From NCBI GenBank assembly GCA_021811315.1, contig JAJZPF010000022.1, positions 1 to 43,279 of the forward strand: a stretch of 43,279 bases of DNA, in the 5' to 3' direction. Source of the stretch: a bacterium (GTDB taxonomy: Bacteria > Elusimicrobiota > Elusimicrobia > Elusimicrobiales > UBA9959). A program made the translations under genes and the position numbers. This document shows positions 7,646 through 15,651 of this stretch, piece by piece (position 1 is the first letter of the stretch; the number at the start of each line of letters is the position of its first letter). The notes beneath the pieces are model-generated. The model was given only the letters and a program-made list of their open reading frames with translations, searched no databases and had not been told where the DNA came from.

Positions 7646-8311
7646 ATGAAAAAGCTGATAATAGTAGTTACCTTACTGGGAATAGCGGCGGCGCAGGTTA
7701 AAGCGCAGGATGTCACTGGGCGGACCGGTCAGGCGGGCGCAACCGACGCAATACACGCCAGGGTTCTGGATGTCGAAGCTCTGTCCTGGGCCTGGCGCAT
7801 AAAGAGAACTAAAGACATGAGCTACCGGGACCTGGAAAAAAAGTCCGCCAACTGGGGGCGCGGCGAAGCTTTGCGCGGTCAGCTTCTAGCTAAGATAAAG
7901 GAAATTATTAATAATGACCAGGTGCGCCGCCTGAACACAAAGGAAGATTCCGCGCTCGATGCCGCTAATGCAGAAGTACGCGCGATCCTTTCAATCAGCC
8001 GCGCCCGCTTAGAAAAGTCCGCCGGTCAGCGCTCGGCGAGGCAGGCCGCGATAGACGGGGCCGCCCGCGAGATGCTGGAGGTCGAGGCGAAGTATTGGGC
8101 CTGGCGCATAGCCGTGGTCCGCAATATCACCTTCGATGAACTTAAGGGTCATTCCGAAGGGTGGATGCGCGGGGCGGAGGTCAGCGATGAACTGCTGGCG
8201 AAAATAAAAATAAAACTCCAGTCCGGCGAGAACCAGCGGCTGAGCGGGGACGAACAGGCAAAGTTCGACGCCGGGAATAAAAAGATAAAACAGCTTCTCT
8301 CCCGCGCGTAA
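7646..8311 (+). CDS. Secreted protein with two internal repeats, function unknown
   Basis: 221 aa with a signal peptide (MKKLIIVVTLLGIAAAQVKAQ). Two homologous helical units follow: about residues 34-115 ('DVEALSWAWRIKRTKDMSY...GEALRGQLLAKIKEII...LNTKED') and 130-221 ('MLEVEAKYWAWRIAVVRNITF...GAEVSDELLAKIKIKL...LSGDEQ'). Conserved features are [SY]WAWRI, a GW or NW pair, LLAKIK and a late acidic turn. I know no family name. AGGAGG precedes the start, and a sigma-54 promoter lies 42 bp upstream. It is probably co-transcribed with the FGE-fold gene 71 bp downstream. Confidence 0.75.
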   Translation: MKKLIIVVTLLGIAAAQVKAQDVTGRTGQAGATDAIHARVLDVEALSWAWRIKRTKDMSYRDLEKKSANWGRGEALRGQLLAKIKEIINNDQVRRLNTKEDSALDAANAEVRAILSISRARLEKSAGQRSARQAAIDGAAREMLEVEAKYWAWRIAVVRNITFDELKGHSEGWMRGAEVSDELLAKIKIKLQSGENQRLSGDEQAKFDAGNKKIKQLLSRA

Positions 8312-8382
8312 CCCAGGGCGCGCGGCAGCCGGGAGACGGCAGCTGCGCAGTTTTCACTAAATGGTATATTGTGAGGATTAAT

Positions 8383-9183
8383 ATGAAACTTCTCTATCTT
8401 ATGCTGCTGCTCGCTTCCCCGGCTCTGGCCGTGGAGGAGGAACACCCGTATTTCTCGCCGGAGGAGGTACAGGCCCTGGAGCCGGAGCGCTGCAAGGGCA
8501 TGGTGGAGATACCGGCCGGTTCTTTCACTTTCGGGGATTCTTATGCCGCCGCCGGCAGGCGTACGCCGCCGGCTTTCAAGCATTTGATAAAGCCTGTCAC
8601 CACAAAAACCATCGGCGCCTTCCTGATGGACAAATGCGAAGTGACCCAATTGCAGCAAGAAGCAGTCTGGCTGATGGGGCGCGGTAAACCCGGCGAGAAG
8701 CTGGACCTGAAGCGACCGAATGGAGATCACCCCATGTTCGGAGCCAGGAAAGAATTCGCGGAGCTGTTCTGCAAGTACCTTGGCAAGCGCCTGCCCACCG
8801 AAGAGGAATGGGAGAAGGCCGCACGCGGCGGAACCTCCACGGTCTATTACTGGGGCGACGACTACAGGGATGCCAATACGTACGAGCAAAGCCCCCGGCA
8901 ATACAATATGTCGGTCCCTACCGGGCCTGTCGCCGAGAAAGCCCCGAACCCGTACGGGCTTTACGACATGCTCGGTAACGTGCCTGAAATGACCTCCGGC
9001 GAGTGCTGGAAAGGCGGCTCGATGATGCTTTATAGTGAATATTATGCTTCTGTCGGGCGCTGCGCTAAGGCGCCGGAGAAGGGCTGGGCGCATAGCTATG
9101 GCTGGCGCTGCGTCCGGGATATAGTTAAGCCTGTAGAGGGCGACGGGAAGCAGAGCCAGGCGCAGGGAGAGGAAGCCCGGTAG
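8383..9183 (+). CDS. Exported FGE-sulfatase-fold (formylglycine-generating enzyme superfamily) protein
   Basis: 266 aa from the ATG at 8383, chosen over the GTG at 8371 because it is 6 nt after GAGG and gives a clean signal peptide (MKLLYLMLLLASPALA). Family landmarks appear in order: MVEIPAGSFTFGD, FLMDKCEVTQLQ, LGKRLPTEEEWEKAARGG, YWGDD, NPYGLYDMLGNVPEM and a late 'SYGWRCVRD'. The catalytic cysteine pair of true FGE is not evident in the usual arrangement, so a binding or structural role is as likely as an oxidase. It closes an operon started by the sigma-54 promoter at 7589 and is followed by a terminator. Confidence 0.85.
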   Translation: MKLLYLMLLLASPALAVEEEHPYFSPEEVQALEPERCKGMVEIPAGSFTFGDSYAAAGRRTPPAFKHLIKPVTTKTIGAFLMDKCEVTQLQQEAVWLMGRGKPGEKLDLKRPNGDHPMFGARKEFAELFCKYLGKRLPTEEEWEKAARGGTSTVYYWGDDYRDANTYEQSPRQYNMSVPTGPVAEKAPNPYGLYDMLGNVPEMTSGECWKGGSMMLYSEYYASVGRCAKAPEKGWAHSYGWRCVRDIVKPVEGDGKQSQAQGEEAR

Positions 9184-9230
9184 CCGAGGCAAAGAACCGC
9201 CCTGGGCGCAGCGGGCTAACTCGAAATAAC

Positions 9231-9260
9231 AAAAAGCGGGCAAGGGGCCCGCTTTTTCTT
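9231..9260 (+). terminator. Terminator after the FGE-fold gene
   Basis: An 11-bp stem, AAAAAGCGGGC (9231-9241) with GCCCGCTTTTT (9247-9257), has a 5-nt loop and runs into TTTTTCTTTT. The enhancer pair of the next unit begins at its last bases. Confidence 0.85.
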
Positions 9261-9293
9261 TTCATTTGATAAGAAATATTTTCAAATGAAAAT
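9258..9293. promoter_or_regulatory. Tandem enhancer-like sites (UAS copy 2) for the lanthipeptide operon
   Basis: A degraded CTTTTCATTTGATAAG (9258-9273) is followed by a perfect ATTTTCAAATGAAAAT (9278-9293); centres 9265.5 and 9285.5 are exactly 20 bp apart. The perfect site is centred 94 bp upstream of the -24 GG at 9379. This is the usual placement for an NtrC-type activator that nucleates as dimers on one DNA face. Confidence 0.7.
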
Positions 9294-9376
9294 GTTTTAG
9301 GGCGGCTTTCTCCCTCTAGACAATGAAATAAACCGGATAATACGTATAAAAGCGGCAGAAAAGGCTTTTTCCGGGG

Positions 9377-9397
9377 TTGGCATAAATATTGCTCTGT
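9377..9397 (+). promoter_or_regulatory. Sigma-54 (-24/-12) promoter of the lanthipeptide operon
   Basis: TTGGCATAAATATTGCTCTG: GG at 9379-9380, N10, GC at 9391-9392. Predicted start of transcription is near 9404, leaving a short leader of about 27 nt with GGAGAA before the first precursor. Confidence 0.9.
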
Positions 9398-9430
9398 ATT
9401 GGGCATACGCGGTAAACAGAGGAGAATAAA

Positions 9431-9541
9431 ATGAACAATATACTCGAACTTCAGAAAATAGAAGCGGCCAACGAAGCGGCGGCCAATAAAGATTGGAGCA
9501 CTTTAAGCATATCGGACTGCCAGAACGGCGGCGGGAACTAA
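9431..9541 (+). CDS. lanA1: Class III lanthipeptide precursor 1
   Basis: 36 aa. The leader starts MNNILELQKIE; ILELQ is the hallmark of class III (LanKC-processed) leaders and is recognised by the synthetase. The core is rich in modifiable residues: WSTLSISDCQNGGGN. Ser23-x2-Ser26-x3-Cys30 matches the SxxSxxxC pattern that class III enzymes turn into labionin (or lanthionine plus dehydroalanine). Only one Cys is present, so one ring is expected. The gene is too short for ordinary gene callers. It is preceded by GGAGAATAAA and is the first of four similar genes spaced 135-136 bp apart. The leader cleavage site is not evident. Confidence 0.9.
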   Translation: MNNILELQKIEAANEAAANKDWSTLSISDCQNGGGN

Positions 9542-9565
9542 GAGCTGAAAATAAGGAGAACTAAA

Positions 9566-9676
9566 ATGAACAACATACTTGAACTTCAGAAACTTGAAAA
9601 CCTTGAGAACGAGAATGCCCAGAAGTCGTTCAGCACCCTGAGCGTGATGGACTGCCAGAACGGCGGCGGGAACTAA
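9566..9676 (+). CDS. lanA2: Class III lanthipeptide precursor 2
   Basis: 36 aa, same plan as precursor 1: MNNILELQKLE leader, a different middle (acidic, Asn-rich, ending AQKSF) and the core STLSVMDCQNGGGN with Ser23, Ser26 and Cys30 conserved. Its coding sequence is identical base for base to precursor 3, so the pair arose by a recent duplication or is held identical by gene conversion. AAGGAGAAC precedes the start. Confidence 0.9.
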   Translation: MNNILELQKLENLENENAQKSFSTLSVMDCQNGGGN

Positions 9677-9701
9677 GAGCAGAAAATTAAGGAGAATTAA
9701 A

Positions 9702-9812
9702 ATGAACAACATACTTGAACTTCAGAAACTTGAAAACCTTGAGAACGAGAATGCCCAGAAGTCGTTCAGCACCCTGAGCGTGATGGACTGCCAGAACGGC
9801 GGCGGGAACTAA
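9702..9812 (+). CDS. lanA3: Class III lanthipeptide precursor 3 (identical to precursor 2)
   Basis: The 36-aa product and all 111 coding bases equal precursor 2. Its upstream spacer is nearly identical to that of precursor 4 (AAGGAGAA[TC]TAAA). Two identical copies would raise the dose of this peptide relative to the variants. Core SxxSxxxC and the QNGGGN tail are conserved. Confidence 0.9.
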   Translation: MNNILELQKLENLENENAQKSFSTLSVMDCQNGGGN

Positions 9813-9837
9813 GAGCAGAAAATTAAGGAGAACTAAA

Positions 9838-9948
9838 ATGAACAATATACTCGAACTTCAGAAAATAGAAGCGGCCTGCGAAGAGTCTGCTAATAAAGAA
9901 TGGAGCACCCTGAGCGTAGCGGGCTGCCAGAACGGCGGCGGAAATTAA
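9838..9948 (+). CDS. lanA4: Class III lanthipeptide precursor 4
   Basis: 36 aa, closest to precursor 1 in leader and codon choice (MNNILELQKIE, then AACEESANKEW), with core STLSVAGCQNGGGN. An extra Cys at residue 14 lies in the leader or far N-terminal core and is unique to this copy; if retained after processing it could give a second thioether or a disulfide. GGAGAAC precedes the start. The next gene follows at 9976 without a terminator. Confidence 0.9.
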   Translation: MNNILELQKIEAACEESANKEWSTLSVAGCQNGGGN

Positions 9949-9975
9949 AAACACGGCTAAGTTAAGGAAATGATC

Positions 9976-10653
9976 ATGAAATGTATATTAAATAGCGGAA
10001 AGCGGAGCGTCATTAAGGCGGTGTTCCTCCTGATCGGCGCTTTAGCGGTGCCCGGCGCCGCTGTCCCACAGCAGGCAACGTTTGATAAAATGAATGTCGG
10101 GGCGGAAGTTAGGAACATAGAAATAGAGACCGCCGGCGAGGTGACCGTCCTCCTTGAAAAGTCGGCGGGCAGTCTCGGCGTGGAAGACCTTAAGTACGAG
10201 CAGGCGGACTTTTATCCCGTTACCGCAACCGTCTCGGGGGATACTATAAAGCTGAAGATAGCCGGGAATAAAACCTGGCTCAGGTCCGGCTCCGGCAAGA
10301 TGCGCGCTTCTTTGCGGCTGCTCCTGCCAGAGGGGAAAAATATCCGGATAAGCGGCGGCTCGCTGAAGATATCCGGGCAGGTCAGCGCCCTGGCCCTCAA
10401 GCTCTCGGCCGGAGTTCTGACGGCAGAGAATATGCAGGCCGAGGTGGGCGGCGCGCTGCGTATAGACGGCGGGGTGGTCAGGCTGGACGCCACTGTAAAT
10501 AACGCGGCGTCCGTAAAAGTTTCCGGCGGCGCCGTTTCCGGCAAGCTTCGCGTGCCCGAGACCGCTAAACTTGATACGGGGCGCAGGAATTCGAAGTTGA
10601 AGGTATATTATATTGCCGGCCAGGGAACCTTACCCGGTAATAAGGGACGCTAA
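9976..10653 (+). CDS. Secreted DUF4097-like beta-repeat protein 1
   Basis: 225 aa from the ATG at 9976, preferred over 9970 because AAGGA then sits 7 nt away. A hydrophobic signal (about residues 13-30) ends near VPGAAVPQQ. The rest is a beta-rich repeat of short strands such as RISGGSLKISGQVSAL, ALKLSAGVLTAENM, ALRIDGGVVRL and SVKVSGGAVSGKLRV, as in DUF4097/head-domain-of-trimeric-adhesin-like proteins. It lies between precursors and synthetase in the same operon and has a homologous neighbour. The role is unknown; an envelope component that binds or protects against the peptide is one guess. Confidence 0.75.
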   Translation: MKCILNSGKRSVIKAVFLLIGALAVPGAAVPQQATFDKMNVGAEVRNIEIETAGEVTVLLEKSAGSLGVEDLKYEQADFYPVTATVSGDTIKLKIAGNKTWLRSGSGKMRASLRLLLPEGKNIRISGGSLKISGQVSALALKLSAGVLTAENMQAEVGGALRIDGGVVRLDATVNNAASVKVSGGAVSGKLRVPETAKLDTGRRNSKLKVYYIAGQGTLPGNKGR

Positions 10654-10654
10654 T

Positions 10655-11305
10655 ATGAAAAAAACATCTAAAAAAAAGCCGGCTTTTTTAATAATCTTCG
10701 CCCTTGTTTCAGTCCTAAACCTGAACTGCCGGGCCGCCTCGGCTGAGGAAGCCGCGGGAATGCAGAAGATCCAGGTCCCGGCTGATGTCACCGAGATCTC
10801 GGTGGAGCTGGAGAACGATACCGATGTGACGCTTGTGAAAACGCCGGATATCCTTAATATCGAGTCCCTTAAATATGAGGGAGCGCAGGGAAATCCCGTT
10901 ACGGTGGAGAGGAAGGGAAATAAAATAACCCTGAGCGTCAAAGGCGGCAGGAAATGGTGGAAATTTAAAGTAGGGACTCTTGTGGCCAGCTTCCGCCTGC
11001 TGGTTCCCGAGGGCCGGTCCGTAAAAATATCGGGAGGCAAACTAAAGCTGTCCGGAGAGCTGGCGGGGACCGATCTCCGGGTGAACGCGGGAAACCTGAC
11101 CATGGCCGGGCTTTCCTTGTCCGCCTCAAACGAGATAAAAGTCGCCGCGGGCCATACCGAAATGGATATGACGGTCCTTAAGGCTAAAAAATTCAGTCTT
11201 AGCGCCGGGCATGTATCCGGCAAGGTCAGGATGCCTGAATCTGTGGAATACAAGAATTCTTCGGGCAGCAACGATCTTAAAGTAATGCTGCTTGAAGGGA
11301 AATAA
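10655..11305 (+). CDS. Secreted DUF4097-like beta-repeat protein 2
   Basis: 216 aa from the ATG at 10655, just after the stop of its paralog; a longer frame from 10613 lacks a ribosome site and would mask the signal peptide. The basic MKKTSKKK start and hydrophobic FLIIFALVSVLNL are followed by the same repeat plan as the preceding protein: SVKISGGKLKLSGELAG, DLRVNAGNLTMAGL, EIKVAAGHTEMDM, KFSLSAGHVSGKVRMPESV. The duplication and shared gene order point to a joint role, for example as a pair of envelope proteins, but nothing shows what they bind. Confidence 0.75.
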   Translation: MKKTSKKKPAFLIIFALVSVLNLNCRAASAEEAAGMQKIQVPADVTEISVELENDTDVTLVKTPDILNIESLKYEGAQGNPVTVERKGNKITLSVKGGRKWWKFKVGTLVASFRLLVPEGRSVKISGGKLKLSGELAGTDLRVNAGNLTMAGLSLSASNEIKVAAGHTEMDMTVLKAKKFSLSAGHVSGKVRMPESVEYKNSSGSNDLKVMLLEGK

Positions 11306-11329
11306 CTGCCGCGCCGCCTTAAGCAAAAT

Positions 11330-11354
11330 GACACGCTGCCGCCGGCGGCGTGTC
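11330..11354 (+). other. Strong intercistronic hairpin without a T-tract
   Basis: An 11-bp stem (one T-G wobble) with a 3-nt loop runs from GACACGC (11330-11336) to GCGTGTC (11348-11354), in the 69-bp gap before lanKC. No U-run follows, so it is not a standard terminator. It could stabilise the upstream mRNA or slow polymerase and keep peptide mRNA in excess over enzyme mRNA. Confidence 0.55.
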
Positions 11355-11374
11355 GCCGCGTCCGGGGATAAAAA

Positions 11375-14035
11375 ATGCGAAATGACTTCCGCGAGTTCCA
11401 GTACTACCTGATCTCCGACAGGCGGTATTATGAGCCGATGGATTATTACCAGTACAGGCAGGCGGATTTCCTCGCCGCCGCGGACGGGGTCCGGAAGGCC
11501 GGCTGGAACATGTCGCGCAAAGGCGTCTGGCTCGGCTGCTCGCCTGGCGGGAAAACTCTCCCCGTGCAGGGCTGGAAGATACATTTATCCGCGCGGCCCC
11601 AGGATGCGGCAGAGGTCCTGGCCCGCACCTCAGCCCTGCTTATCGCGCGGGGCGCCGCTTTCAAATTCCTGCTGGATAAACACATCCTGACTTTGGCGAA
11701 CTCCAAATCCTGGCCGCGCGGCGCCGCGGGCAAATTCATGACCGTGTACCCCGCGGATGAGGCGGAATTTAAGGCCCTTTTGGAGGAGTTAAGCGCCGCC
11801 ACTTCGGAGTTTTCCGGGCCGTATATCCTGTCCGACAGGCGCTACGGAGAAAGCAAGGTAGTGTTTTATCGCTACGGCGGGATAAGGTTGAACGCAAGGC
11901 TCGAGGTCGGAGGCGATAAGACGCCGGTCCTGGTTTCACCTTCCGGAGAAAAGCTGCCAGATATCCGCACCCCTTATTTCAGCCTCCCCCCGTGGATAGA
12001 AGATCCTTTCCCGGAGAAAAAAGAGCCGGGCGGCGGGCTGAATAAAGGGCGCTATACCGTGCAGCGCTCTTTGGGCTTTTCAAATTCCGGAGGCGTATAT
12101 CTTGGCCTGGATAGTTCTACCGGGCGGAAAATAGTGATAAAAGAAGCCAGGCCGTGGGTAAACGAAACTTCTCCCGGCCAGGATATGATCAAGCTCCTTG
12201 AGAAAGAAAGCCGGCTGCTGGAGAAGCTTAAAAAACACCGTATCTCGCCGGAGCCGGTGGATTTCTTCCGCGAATGGGAGCATTCTTTCCTGGTGCAGGA
12301 ATATCTCGACGGGTATATCCCGCTCTCCACCTGGGCCATGCGCAATACTGTCGTTCTCAGGACCAGGTTCTCAAATGACGACGCGAAAAAGTTTTTCGCT
12401 TCCTATGCAGGGATCTTCAGCCGCCTCGCTTCCCTCCTTGAGAAAGTTCACGGGGAAGGCGTGATCTTCGGCGATTTCTCCGCTAATAATGTCATGGTGC
12501 ACCCGGATTCCCTGGATGTAAAGATCATAGACCTGGAAGCAGCCAGGGACAGCGAAGAGCCCGGCCCCCCGGTATTTATTACCCCCGGCTTTACCGACAA
12601 GGGCAGGGCTTCGGGTAAACACCTCGCTTTCGAGGACGATTATTACGCGTTCGGGGCTAATATGCTCTACGCCCTGGTACGGGTCGGGCATTTTTCAGAA
12701 TTGAAACCGGAAATAGGCTCTTTGTGGCTGGATTACCTGATCTCGGAGGCCGGGTTCCCTGCCGGCCTTAAGAAGGCCGTAGATTCTCTTATGCTGCCGG
12801 ACCCGGCTAAGCGGAAAAAGCCGGCGGAGGTCGCGGAAGAATTCCTGAAGTCGGTATCCTCGATGCCTTCCGGTTCCGAGGCTGTCCCCACCCGCGCGGC
12901 GAACTTCGAGCCCGGCAGGTATAAGGACCTATTAACCCAATTGTCGGTTCATTTGTCCTGCGCGGCGGACTATAAACGCAGCGACAGGTTATGGCCTGCT
13001 TCACCGGACGTATTCAGCACGAATCCGCTGAGCGTTTCTCATGGAGCGTCCGGGATCTTAAAAGCCGTTCATGCCTGCGCCCCGGAGAAAATAACCTCTG
13101 AAATGACCGATTGGGTCCTGCGTAAGGAAATAACCCCCGGCGATTATCCTCCCGGGCTTTATTCAGGTATAAGCGGCGTGGCGTGGGTACTGCTGGACCT
13201 CGGGCTGAAGCGTGAGGCCGGTAAAATATTCGAGGCCGCGGCCTCGCACCCGCTGCTTCACGCCTCTCCGGATATGTTCAACGGCCTTGCCGGCTGGGGG
13301 ATGACTAACCTGCGCTTCTGGCTCGATTCCCGCGAGAATAAATACCTTGAGCGGGCTACGGCCGCCGGCAGGAAATTACTGGCCTCGTCCCATAAGGACG
13401 GGGAGGACATCTATTGGAAGCCGCTTTCCGGAGAGAAACGGCCGGTGGGTTTCGCTTTCGGCGCGTCCGGGATCTCTGTTTTCCTGGCTTACTTAAGCCT
13501 GGCGTCGGGAGATGCGGAGTTCGAAAAAGCGGCTAACAGTGCGCTGGCCTCAGATCTTTCGAAGGCCTATCCAACGCCGGAAGGCGGATTAAGCTGGCCC
13601 AGGGATACCTCAGCGGGAAGCCCGCTGCTCCCGTACCTGGAAGCCGGCAGTTCCGGGGTAGGCATGGCTTGTCTGCGCCTCTGGAAGATGTCCGGCGGGC
13701 GGCGGTACTCCGGGATGCTGGAGAAGATATATATAGATTGCGACAGGATCTATTCCGCCTTCCCGGGCAGGAATAACGGTATGGCCGGGATGGGAGAGTT
13801 CCTGCTGGACGCTTACAAGTTCACCAAAGACCCCAAATACAAGCATGCGGCCGGGAAACTCGCGTCGGGCATAGAGAAATTTGCGGTCTCGACCGGAAAT
13901 GGGACAGCTTTTCCCGGGGACGGCCTTTTCAGGCTGAGCTGCGATTACTCCACCGGCTCCGCGGGGGTAATGTCATTCCTGAACAGGCTGGAGACGGGAG
14001 CTGGCGCCGATTTCATGCTGGACGAATTGCTTTAA
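11375..14035 (+). CDS. lanKC: Class III lanthipeptide synthetase LanKC
   Basis: 886 aa, the three-domain size typical of the family. Residues 1-220: lyase region opening FREFQYYLISDRRYYEPMDYY and repeating YILSDRRYG. Residues 226-505: Ser/Thr-kinase-like domain with a G-loop (LGFSNSGGVYLG), Lys in IVIKEA, catalytic GDFSANN and IIDLEAA in place of DFG. Residues 520-886: LanC-like cyclase helices with repeated G-x-x-G (SHGASGI, GLYSGISGVAW, GFAFGASGIS, NNGMAGMGE). The zinc-binding Cys-Cys-His of LanC are absent: CHG is replaced by NNG near residue 800, as expected for class III rather than IV. The enzyme phosphorylates and eliminates Ser/Thr, then adds Cys. Likely substrates are the four upstream precursors. 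Confidence 0.93.
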   Translation: MRNDFREFQYYLISDRRYYEPMDYYQYRQADFLAAADGVRKAGWNMSRKGVWLGCSPGGKTLPVQGWKIHLSARPQDAAEVLARTSALLIARGAAFKFLLDKHILTLANSKSWPRGAAGKFMTVYPADEAEFKALLEELSAATSEFSGPYILSDRRYGESKVVFYRYGGIRLNARLEVGGDKTPVLVSPSGEKLPDIRTPYFSLPPWIEDPFPEKKEPGGGLNKGRYTVQRSLGFSNSGGVYLGLDSSTGRKIVIKEARPWVNETSPGQDMIKLLEKESRLLEKLKKHRISPEPVDFFREWEHSFLVQEYLDGYIPLSTWAMRNTVVLRTRFSNDDAKKFFASYAGIFSRLASLLEKVHGEGVIFGDFSANNVMVHPDSLDVKIIDLEAARDSEEPGPPVFITPGFTDKGRASGKHLAFEDDYYAFGANMLYALVRVGHFSELKPEIGSLWLDYLISEAGFPAGLKKAVDSLMLPDPAKRKKPAEVAEEFLKSVSSMPSGSEAVPTRAANFEPGRYKDLLTQLSVHLSCAADYKRSDRLWPASPDVFSTNPLSVSHGASGILKAVHACAPEKITSEMTDWVLRKEITPGDYPPGLYSGISGVAWVLLDLGLKREAGKIFEAAASHPLLHASPDMFNGLAGWGMTNLRFWLDSRENKYLERATAAGRKLLASSHKDGEDIYWKPLSGEKRPVGFAFGASGISVFLAYLSLASGDAEFEKAANSALASDLSKAYPTPEGGLSWPRDTSAGSPLLPYLEAGSSGVGMACLRLWKMSGGRRYSGMLEKIYIDCDRIYSAFPGRNNGMAGMGEFLLDAYKFTKDPKYKHAAGKLASGIEKFAVSTGNGTAFPGDGLFRLSCDYSTGSAGVMSFLNRLETGAGADFMLDELL

Positions 14036-14047
14036 GAGGTATTTTTG

Positions 14048-15595
14048 ATGCTGAAGAACATGCGGCTTATCATAAAGCCTTACGCGCCCGAGTTCTGGCT
14101 GGCTTTGGGAAGCTATATAGCCGTGAACGCGCTGATGACCCTTCTGAACCCGCTTTTGTTGAAATATATCTTCGATGAGGGCATAATTAAAAAGGATTTC
14201 AGGCTGTTCATCCTGTTCGCCGTGGGTTTTATGGTCCTGGCTACTTCAGCCCGCCTATTCTCTTTGTGGAACACGCTTAAAGTACAGGAGCTTAAGAATA
14301 AAATACTGAAAGGACTGGTGGGAAGTTTGCTGGGTAGCTATTATAAGCTCCCGTACATCCAGGTTGTCAGGAACAACACCGGGTATTACACCTCCAGGAT
14401 CTATGACGAACCGCTTGCGGCCTCCTCCGCTTCCGTGGACCTCTCTTTCTCCGTCTGTTCGGCCGGAGTATCTTTTATCGTCGCTTTCGGGTTGGTCCTC
14501 TTCCTGTCGGTGAAGGCGACCCTGGCCCTGGTGCTGACGGTGCCTTTCCTGATAATGTTTTCCAATAGATACAGGTCAGCCATTAAAAAACATTCCCGGG
14601 AAGAAAAAGAACAGGAGGGTAAACTGCGCGGGGACCTTGCCGGCGCCGCGCAGTCGTACCGGACGGTGAATATTTTTGGCCTTCAGTCCGCGGTATTGTC
14701 GAAAATAAACGAGCAGTTCGATAAATATGTAAGCAGCCTGAACGAACGCGTCAGTAACAGCGCAAAACACAATACTTTCGGAGAGATATTCATGTCTTAC
14801 GGCGAGATGATGGTTATCATCGTCTGCGGCTATGCGATCCTGAAAGGCGAGATGAGCTTCGGCGGTTTCATGGCTTTCATGAACGCGTTCTGGCTTGCCG
14901 TAGGTAATATGCGGACCCTGGTGCAGAAAATACCGGAGCTTTCCAAGAACTCCATCGCCCTGGAGCGGCTGGCCGAGTTCAGCGCGGCGGCCGCGGAAGA
15001 AAGCGCCGCATCAGGGGAAGGCGGCGGTATTACCCTTAAGAGCGTCGGTTTCAGCTATGGGGAGAACAAGGTTTTCTCAAATTTGAGCTTAAGCGTAGGG
15101 AGGGGGGAAAGGCTGCTGTTAAGCGGCAAGAACGGTTCTGGCAAATCCACCGTGGCGAATATCCTTTCCGGCTTTCTGGCCCCGCAAAGCGGGATGGCGG
15201 AAACGCTGGGGATAGCGCGGACCAGCGCCTGCATAACGCCGCACAATTTTATTCCAGGCTCCATTAAAGACAATCTCCGTTATGGAAGTTTGGACCAGGC
15301 GCAAAAAAAATATCTACACGCGCTGCTGGAGGACTTCGCTCTTTCGGAAAGCTTTGAGAAAAGCCCCGATGAGCTTTCCGCCGGCCAGAAGAAGAAGGTC
15401 GAAATAGTGATGGGGCTGATGAAAGACGCCGGGCTTTACGTGTTCGACGAGCCTCTCGCGAATGTGGACGTTGAAAGCAAGAATAAAATAATGGGCCATA
15501 TTTTCGAAAAAGCCAGGAACAGCGGCCTTATAGTAATAATGCACGGCGACGATGAGTTCCGAGGGCAATTCGGGCGCGTGGTGGAGTTGGCTTGA
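14048..15595 (+). CDS. lanT: ABC exporter (fused membrane and ATPase domains) of the lanthipeptide operon
   Basis: 515 aa from the ATG at 14048; a TTG three bases earlier is too close to the GAGG site. Six hydrophobic segments fall in residues 15-290, then the ATPase with Walker A (GKNGSGKST), signature LSAGQKKK, Walker B (LYVFDEP) and the switch His in IMHGD. There is no N-terminal C39 peptidase, so leader removal needs another protease. It is a little shorter than common ABC exporters. It starts 12 bp after lanKC and is the last gene before the terminator at 15652. Export of the mature or leader-bearing peptide is the natural role. Confidence 0.88.
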   Translation: MLKNMRLIIKPYAPEFWLALGSYIAVNALMTLLNPLLLKYIFDEGIIKKDFRLFILFAVGFMVLATSARLFSLWNTLKVQELKNKILKGLVGSLLGSYYKLPYIQVVRNNTGYYTSRIYDEPLAASSASVDLSFSVCSAGVSFIVAFGLVLFLSVKATLALVLTVPFLIMFSNRYRSAIKKHSREEKEQEGKLRGDLAGAAQSYRTVNIFGLQSAVLSKINEQFDKYVSSLNERVSNSAKHNTFGEIFMSYGEMMVIIVCGYAILKGEMSFGGFMAFMNAFWLAVGNMRTLVQKIPELSKNSIALERLAEFSAAAAEESAASGEGGGITLKSVGFSYGENKVFSNLSLSVGRGERLLLSGKNGSGKSTVANILSGFLAPQSGMAETLGIARTSACITPHNFIPGSIKDNLRYGSLDQAQKKYLHALLEDFALSESFEKSPDELSAGQKKKVEIVMGLMKDAGLYVFDEPLANVDVESKNKIMGHIFEKARNSGLIVIMHGDDEFRGQFGRVVELA

Positions 15596-15651
15596 CCTGA
15601 TAAAGCCGGAAAGCAGCCGAAGCGGGCATAAAAGTGCCGGTTTTGTATTAG

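Noticed and set aside
9431-9948. CRISPR array
   Set aside because: The 135-136 bp repeats are coding units with start, stop and ribosome sites, not short repeats with unique spacers. No CRISPR array or cas gene was seen in the window.
10613-10654. N-terminal extension of the second DUF4097-like protein
   Set aside because: It overlaps the previous gene and would bury the signal peptide.
11375-14035. Class IV (LanL) synthetase
   Set aside because: The cyclase domain lacks the zinc-binding Cys-Cys-His (NNG replaces CHG), and the ILELQ leaders are those of class III.
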